A stretch of 13,758 nt of DNA, taken from contig UZAN01039729.1 of assembly GCA_900618425.1 (NCBI GenBank), positions 82,767 through 96,524 of the forward strand. Direction: 5' to 3'. The notes beneath the pieces were generated by a model. It saw nothing but the letters and a program-made list of their open reading frames with translations, searched no databases and was not told the DNA's origin. This stretch comes from Echinostoma caproni. Its lineage: Eukaryota > Platyhelminthes > Trematoda > Plagiorchiida > Echinostomatidae. Every line of letters begins with the position of its first letter. Position 1 is the first letter of the stretch. The translations under genes and the position numbers were made by a program. This document shows positions 8,537 to 13,758 of the stretch, one piece after another.

Positions 8537-9671
8537 AATATGCTCGAATTTTGCCATACGCGCACATATTCACACGAAATGGAACAGTTTTCCACGGTCA
8601 CTACGCATTTGAGCTAAATGCGCCTCCCAGGCTACTAGACCTCTTTTCTTCTGAGCTGCATTTCAATCCCATACTTCCTTGCTATGCGTATTTGAGAAAT
8701 GTTTATATTTATCGATTTAGTTCCCCTGTCAACAAGGCAATCACCCCTGTAGATCCAGGCTTGTGATATGGTCACACAATGGGCCTGGCCGTAAGGAAGC
8801 CTGCATAGAAATGGATCCACTTCGACAGGTACGCTAGCGAATCATTTTGTCTGTTCGGCACACGATTCATGTGAATCACCAGAATGAGAAAATGGTGAGG
8901 GAAATGACGAAAAAACAGTCATCTGAATAGGATATGCGTCAGGTTGTAATACTGTTCGACATGGAGAATTCTCAGTTGAAAAAGCTTCAGTTCACCATAT
9001 TTGAGGAAAAACTATTCCATCCCATTTTACTAGCTTGCTAGCCAATTTTCTGAACACTCGGCAAATCTTGTAATGTATTCTGTTCGCGAAGCTTAACTCT
9101 CAATAGTTTCCTACCCGAACACATTGTAATCTGTAATGTTGACGTTAAGTAAACCTACACTGAAATTTCTGAAAGCTTCCACACTGACTGTAAAATAATA
9201 TGACAGGAACCACAAGATCCAATAATCGGATCAAAAAGAGGAACGAACACGAGTGAAAAAATTGCACGGGATCGCGAAATGTAGCAATTTTCGGATATTT
9301 ATCGTGACGGTCATTGCACACATTCCGTTTTGTTAATCTTTTGTGTGTGGGGGGGGGCGGTGGTTGTACAGCGCGTGACAAACAAATGTTCTGCATGTGA
9401 CGCACGTGAGAGTAACCGAATGAGACAACAATGGCCACGACATGGCTAATTTCGCTCCTGAATAAATATAGATTTCAGAAGCTTGCAGACAGACAACTGT
9501 CACACCTGATTTGTCGCTAGTCACCTTCTACCCACACTACAGAAAATTGACGGTTGCCGAAATCTAGGCCGGCCGCATACGGTTAGTGGTCACGTGTCGT
9601 GAGAATGTGTACTCCTACGGGGCTGTGTTTGGGAACAGCAACAGGTTGCCAAGCAAATTGGTTGTAAAACG
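8537..9671. other. Stretch without a supportable gene
   Basis: Overlapping plus and minus frames of 60-97 codons (8551-8820, 9145-9524) have no recognisable domain. A run of nine G at 9349-9357 after a GTGTGT tract, followed by CGGTGG, is a simple-sequence patch that might form a G-rich structure. Confidence 0.4.
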
Positions 9672-9824
9672 ATGCGGACCGTCCAATCAGGGAGCGTGGC
9701 TAGTTCAATGGACGATCAGAGAAACTCACTGGTTGCAAAAGTGAATCTAAATTCAGGTATAAATGGACCACCAAAAGTGATTCGTAGTCATCTCTTAGTT
9801 TGGAAACGAACTTTGTTTGAACCG
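9672..9824 (+). other. Possible 5' coding exon, unidentified
   Basis: An ATG at 9672 with A at -3 opens 51 codons up to a textbook splice donor, CCG/GTGAGT at 9825-9830. The frame stays open beyond it to 9914. The product begins MRTVQSGSVASSMDDQ and contains IRSHLLVWKRTLFEP; I recognise no family. No promoter or second exon can be linked to it. It lies close to a decayed hammerhead copy, so it could equally be part of an unrecognised repeat. Confidence 0.2.
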
Positions 9825-9961
9825 GTGAGTATGAAATATTGGTACATGAAATCGAGGTTGCACTCTCTTAGTGAATTCACCTCGGAAATCACATACAGCT
9901 TGATGATTTTATAGCAATTTTCGTGATGCACGGAATCTGAATTGAAAAACTAGAAAGCATC

Positions 9962-10008
9962 TATTGCACAGCTGTTCAAAGCTGATTGGGTCTCATCAGT
10001 TGAACCTA
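9962..10008 (-). ncRNA. Heavily decayed hammerhead ribozyme, minus strand (copy 3)
   Basis: On the minus strand the core CTGATGA (9999 down to 9993) is followed by GACCCAATCA, as in the copy at 2339, and then aligns without gaps through to the palindrome ACAGCTGT (9968-9975). The second strand of stem II is broken, the GAAA core reads TGAA, and the cleavage nucleotide is G instead of C, so the copy is predicted dead. Three bases of the CTGCTG junction seem to be deleted. The tRNA head is not recognisable upstream. It belongs to the GACC sub-type together with the copy at 2333. Confidence 0.6.
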
Positions 10009-10257
10009 ACTAAGGACCGACTCCAGTTCAAAGGACATGCTTGTCATGACAGAAACACTCGCAATGTGATTAATTAGCTGCCATCCATGGGATCACAAAA
10101 GCAGATCGTCATAACACTAAACCGATCCGGTGACGTGATATCATCGCAACGAATTATGGCGAATAATCACGAACAGAATTAGCACCAATTAGGCTGAGAT
10201 GCATGACGTCATGTACTCTGGAATTAGCTTTCCCAAATATCTCGCAACTGTGATGGA

Positions 10258-10290
10258 AGTTACTTACTACTTACTTACTTACTTACTTCC
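10258..10290 (-). repeat. AAGT/TAAG tetranucleotide tail of the minus-strand retrotransposon
   Basis: On the plus strand this reads as an imperfect run of TTAC/ACTT units. It sits about 480 bases beyond the last conserved codons of the reverse transcriptase fragment, on the 3' side. CR1-like elements usually end in a short tandem repeat in place of poly(A), so this is the likely 3' end of the element at 10291-11610. A chance microsatellite cannot be excluded. Confidence 0.6.
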
Positions 10291-10773
10291 TACTGACTGA
10301 AAACAGCTTCATTCTATTTTAATTTATTATGTTGGTAATAAGATGTTTAATGTGCACATAATGCGGTCTTGATCCAGCGGTAGCGAGCATCATCACATCG
10401 ACCGGATTCTTGATTCTTCAGTTCAGTTTGCACAGGAGGAATATGGCTCTTGCCAATCGAGCGTCCAGTTCGTTGTGTTGTCGGCGGATGGAAATAGCTT
10501 CAAACAGTACAGATGATTTGGTACTTGTGACCCTTTCCATTTAGCCCTGTTACTAGAACGTTGTCTACTTGGGGGAATGCTGAATGGGCGGAAAATAAGC
10601 AAGGATGTCTCCTCGCCTCGTTGGTTAGGGACCGCAAGGTCCACAGCCGTTCCTATGCACAGAACACATGTGACAGGACAGCCAGTTTGAGAACAAATCC
10701 AACAATCAAGCACGAGTTTACACAATTTCACAAATTGCGGGCTACGGTGGATTTTATTTTTGGTGTTCTCACC
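10291..10773 (-). mobile_element. Putative 3' untranslated region of the CR1-like element
   Basis: The interval lies between the decayed ORF2 stop region and the AAGT tail. A 102-codon minus-strand frame (10423-10731) crosses it but has no motif and begins after the conserved C-terminal domain has ended, so it is probably untranslated sequence. Length and position suit a CR1-like 3' region. The call is by position only. Confidence 0.4.
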
Positions 10774-11610
10774 CTAAATACTAACTTCGGGGAACGTTGC
10801 TAACCAAAATACGTCCAGCATCATCTTGAAGACGTTAACAGTGGCTCAGTTGACCACTTCTGCGAGTAACCTGTTCCACACAGGTATTACCCTGTGTTAG
10901 ACGAAGTTGGCGCGTACTTCCAACTTGGTGTGATTTTGTTGAAGTTTAAAGCCATGACCTCTTGAGCACGAGGAATCGTGACCAAGTTATCTAGGCTGAG
11001 TACCGATAGGCCTCTTACCATTTTAACAGTCTCCATCAGATCTTCCCTTACTCGTCTACGCTCCAGCGAGAAGAGATTAAGATCTTTTAACCGCTACTCA
11101 TAGCTTTTCCCCTTTTGCCCAGTCACCATTTGAGTAGCTAGGCTTTGCACCCTTTCTAAATATGTTACACCCCTTCTGTAATACGGTGCCCATGCCTGCA
11201 CACAATACTTCATGTGTGGGCGAATAGTCGATTTATACAGCGGGACGAAAACCTCAGACCATCTGTATGTAACGGTGGCACACAACCTGAACAGCTGCCC
11301 CCTAGCCTGAGTACTGAGTTGTGGGTTTAAATTCGTAGGTCATAAGAGCCCCTAGATCCTTTATCTGTTGGACCTGTTGCATGGATGTTCCATTTAACGA
11401 GTACACCACCAGATATATCGCGGCGATTCAGGGAATCAACTTATTCATGTACCCGAGCAGTCTGGAACCGACCACAGTTCACTTTCTGGTAATTGAAATC
11501 GTCCAATTGTTAAACTCATCCCAGATGTAAACTATCCAAAGCTGTTTTTATAATTTCGATCGGTGTGTCTGACGACGATCGTTTTAAGCCTCAACTACAG
11601 TGAAACAGTA
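10774..11610 (-). pseudogene. CR1-like non-LTR retrotransposon ORF2: end of reverse transcriptase and C-terminal domain (broken)
   Basis: Read on the minus strand, segments in three frames line up in the right order. DTPIEIIKTALDSLH (about 11570-11530) lies just after a decayed FADD active-site position near 11595. It is followed by VNCGRFQTARVHE, then YSLNGTSMQQVQQIKDLGA (11403-11346), VPLYKSTIRPHMKYCVQAW (near 11250-11190), LERVQSLATQMV, and after a TAG (11094-11096) LKDLNLFSLERRRVREDLME. The end has PVWNRLLAEVVN and VNVFKMMLDVFW, the usual C-terminal 'W-N-x-L-P-x-x-V-V ... V-x-x-F-K-x-x-L-D' signature. At least two frame changes (near 11308 and 10890) and several stops make it a dead copy. 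The 5' part is missing or unrecognisable beyond about 11650. It is not the continuation of the fragment at 1-718, whose ORF2 runs off the left edge. Confidence 0.9.
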
Positions 11611-12475
11611 GCGTTTGTGGCGCATTATTGATTTAATCGAATACGATTAGATTTTAGTGAGTTTATTCATTTGCTGGAGCCATTCTGCTTTACCGAGAGG
11701 TGAGTATAAAGTGTGTGATTAATAGAAAACACGAAACACCCACATGGGATGCATACCACATCCAAGCCATTCCACACACACACACACACAGAGAGATTAT
11801 TGTCTGGTTTACTAGGACATTCTGAAGAAAATGATGCAAACAGTGACCGTTTCACTAACATAGAAGTAAAAGTGTCAATAGTAAAAGTAACAATAGTAAT
11901 AACTGTCTTGGAAAATTCGTATGTGCGCCTTGCATTCTCAACACATGTTGATGGCTTTTCAGTTATCACAGAAAAAAAGAAATGATGGTTGTAATTATCC
12001 AACTATCCCATAAAGCTGAGCAAACACCAAACAAGTTGTCTTTAAGAGCTTTCAATTCCCCAAAGCGTTTCATTTAACCAATCGGAACACAGCGTTCAAG
12101 TGACTGCAGGTTCTCGGATAACTGTTTCTCAGGGCACAAACAGGTGTGCATGGATGGTAATCAAGTGGGGATGAGGTGCTGAGTCTGCACCAGTTTACCA
12201 ATCAAGTCATAGAATATGGTGATCAGTACACACACGGTCGGAACGTAAACAACGCTCTTTTTGCGATTGGCAATTATAGAACATTACCATTGGGAACTGC
12301 GCATTTTACAACCCGAGAATCCAAAATTCGCAGATTATATCCTTGAATAATGCTTCTAAGAACCTTATAATTCAGACAAATCACAAAATTATAGTGAGTG
12401 TTAACACCGGGCATTTTATTGATAGCGTTACGTTTGCTTCACTGTTCACCCCAATAGCCTATAGCCTATATTCTA
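11611..12475. other. Stretch without a supportable gene, with a CA microsatellite
   Basis: The first 60 bases may hold a last trace of the reverse transcriptase: on the minus strand the frame ahead of the FADD position reads INNAPQTLLF, like the 'F-I-N-D-x-P' segment. Beyond that, overlapping frames at 11667-12002 minus and 11749-11985 plus cover the CA repeat and are chance. No host gene seen. Confidence 0.4.
11773..11796 (+). repeat. CA dinucleotide microsatellite with GA end
   Basis: Nine CA units (11773-11790) are followed by three GA units. Simple slippage repeat, possibly length-polymorphic. Confidence 0.95.
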
Positions 12476-12721
12476 ATAGAAATCCTTACTCGCTCGCATC
12501 AAGAAAAGAAACCTGCGTTATTTGCCATGATCACCCCTCGCAAAGACCTGTTCAGATTGAATCGGGAAACGGAAGCGGAACCGGGCACCTGGTTTGCAGT
12601 CCATAATCGCACAATACCCGTTGAGCTGATCAGTCCACCGGGGATCCGGTACATCATTTCAAAACCTTTTGGAATCAATATCCCTTTTGAATTCGCGAGT
12701 TTTTTCACAACGCTTGAGTGA
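12476..12721 (+). other. Unidentified 82-codon open frame, possible exon or transposon remnant
   Basis: The frame is open from about 12476 to a TGA at 12719-12721; an internal ATG lies at 12527. The product contains ITPRKDLFRLNRETEAEPG and WFAVHNRTIPVELISPPGI, a balanced composition that looks more protein-like than most frames here, and the DNA is locally GC-richer. The opposite strand is also open (12499-12732), so the signal is ambiguous. I recognise no family. It ends 320 bases before the Gag remnant and could be host exon, LTR-derived sequence or chance. Confidence 0.25.
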
Positions 12722-13044
12722 GAAAAACCCATAGTTGTACGAGATGGTACTTGATTTTAATTTGGGGATTAATACATACAGTCATTTTCCACAAGGCAGA
12801 CAAAAATGATGCAGTATTGACTGTAGTGTGCCTGCCTACGTGTGACGTGTGACACTGACCTCGAAAAATTCCTTGTACACTTTAATTGCATTGAACATGC
12901 ATTGTATACAATTCGATTGAAGTACGTGTGCTATTCGATTCGAAGTTGTTCCCTTTCGGGGTTTGGTATTGCGTGAATTCCAGGGCTCTTTTTCGAATAC
13001 CATTCTCAATACTACATTTGGTGTGGCGGCCGGTCCACTGAACA
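12722..13044. other. Leader region before the Gag remnant
   Basis: If the Gag at 13045 kept its upstream parts, the 5' LTR end and primer-binding site should lie here. TGGTGTGGCGG at 13019-13029 follows a CA (13015-13016) and begins like the TGGTG of tRNA-complementary primer sites, but the rest does not match the tRNA-Trp complement used by the fluke CsRn1-type elements. No LTR pair can be tested because the 3' end is outside the window. Confidence 0.25.
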
Positions 13045-13670
13045 ATGAATTCTAGTTCACTAGAATCTCTAGATCTTAACTGCAGTGCACGCGATATCGA
13101 GGATTATTCTGAACGTTTTGAGATTTGGTGGTTGAGTCGTTCAAAGCCCGATGAGGAAAAGAAATCCGCTTTCTTTTGTAATGCTGCCGGTAAAAATACT
13201 TAAAAACTAATCAAAAACTTGTTTTATCCCTTGTTTCGTACCGTACGAGCAATTAAAATCCCTTCTTCTACAGCATATGAGGCCAACGAACTCGGAAGCC
13301 TCAGAGAGAGCAAAATTTCATTCAATGGTACGCAATCTGAATCAGGGCATCCGTGAATTTATCCTGAATTTGCTCACTCAAGCTGCAAATTGTGGTTTTG
13401 GAGACTTACTGGACATGAATTTAAGAGACCGACTGATCGCTGGCATTAACAACACTGTTTAACAAACTTCGAAAGCTATCCAGTCCGACATTCACAGATA
13501 TGCAGTCCCATTGTGAACAATATCAGGACATTCGCGCCGCTACTTCATCCATGCCGTCGACCATCGAATCCACAGCCATGTTCAATTCACTCAAAACTAA
13601 AATGAAAAATTTAGCTTCTTTGACAAGAATTTCTATCCACCCACATTCCGACGATGAACTCCGGGAGTAA
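13045..13670 (+). pseudogene. Ty3/gypsy LTR-retrotransposon Gag remnant
   Basis: Gag forms the particle that packages the element's RNA. Three segments in successive frames follow the normal Gag order. The first (ATG 13045) has DIEDYSERFEIWW and then AFFCNAAGKNT, a TAA at 13201-13203 and KLIKNLFYP in the same frame. The second (13238-13459) has VPYEQLKSLLLQHM, EASERAKFHSMV and LRDRLIAGINN, the 'L-R-D-R-L-x-x-G-I' signature of gypsy-type capsid. The third (13461-13667) has NKLRKLSSPTF and QYQDIRAATSS and ends at TAA 13668-13670. Each change is a +1 shift, near 13238 and at 13460. The zinc-knuckle (CCHC) expected after the capsid is not visible in the last 88 bases. Protease and polymerase, if present, would be beyond the right edge. 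The element is not functional as read. Confidence 0.85.
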
Positions 13671-13758
13671 ACATTATTCTCACCTAGACACAGAATATAA
13701 AAAGAATTGAAATGCCCTTTCATCCCCGAAACAGGATCGGCATCTACCCCCCCACCCC
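13671..13758. other. Sequence after the Gag remnant, ending in a C-rich run
   Basis: No zinc-knuckle or other Gag-Pol motif is seen. The last twelve bases are seven C, one A and four C; such a run is a common place for assembly or length errors. Confidence 0.4.

Noticed and set aside
10423..10803. Overlapping 102- and 80-codon frames on opposite strands.
   Set aside because: They lie in the putative 3' untranslated region and the end of the reverse transcriptase relic; shadows, not genes.
1..11610. Idea that 1-718 and 10774-11610 are the two ends of one interrupted retrotransposon.
   Set aside because: Both are on the minus strand, so ORF1 and the endonuclease should lie to the right of the reverse transcriptase. 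Here they lie to the left, with ORF2 running off the window. They are separate copies.
13019..13029. TGGTGTGGCGG as a primer-binding site for a tRNA primer.
   Set aside because: Only the first five bases agree with the tRNA-Trp complement and no LTR border could be tested; kept as a remark only.
1..13758. CRISPR arrays, bacterial operons, complete tRNA or rRNA genes, complete DNA transposons.
   Set aside because: No regularly spaced repeats, no rRNA-like segments, no closed cloverleaf, and no terminal inverted repeats flanking a transposase were found by eye on either strand.

Overview
The window looks like an accessory, repeat-rich stretch of an animal genome, most likely a flatworm (trematode-like). 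There is no bacterial gene organisation: no operons, no ribosome-binding sites, no open frame beyond about 143 codons, and AT-rich DNA with microsatellites. The flatworm assignment is an inference. It rests on three elements typical of fluke genomes: tRNA-headed short elements carrying hammerhead ribozymes (the schistosome Sm-alpha type), decayed CR1-like non-LTR retrotransposons, and a decayed Ty3/gypsy Gag. No intact host protein gene can be supported.

Layout. 1-718 (minus): ORF1-like region and the first residues of the ORF2 endonuclease of a non-LTR retrotransposon, cut by the left window edge. About 1118-1185 (minus): degenerate tRNA-like SINE head. 2295-2400 (plus): decayed tRNA-hammerhead element. 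2597-2619 and 2799-2842: inverted repeats. 2843-6026: nothing recognised. 6027-6077: GTAT/GTAG microsatellite. 7241-7370: unproven exon-like ORF. 7825-8000 (plus): the best preserved tRNA-hammerhead element, with an apparently complete ribozyme core. 8495-8536: trinucleotide repeat. 9672-9824: unproven exon-like ORF. 9962-10008 (minus): third, badly decayed hammerhead. 10258-11610 (minus): 3' half of a CR1-like element (end of the reverse transcriptase, conserved C-terminal domain, 3' untranslated region, AAGT tail). 12476-12721: unknown ORF. 13045-13670 (plus): Ty3/gypsy Gag pseudogene with a stop and two frameshifts, perhaps continuing beyond the right edge.

The most interesting signal is the hammerhead family. 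Three copies share a CTGAYGA core and the palindromic helix III ACAGCTGT. Helix II shows a compensatory base-pair change between two copies, and one copy keeps every core base needed for self-cleavage. A pol III B box lies 37-38 bases before the core in the two plus-strand copies, so the unit is a tRNA head joined to a ribozyme. All protein-coding transposon pieces here are broken, so any mobility of the short elements would need enzymes supplied from elsewhere.
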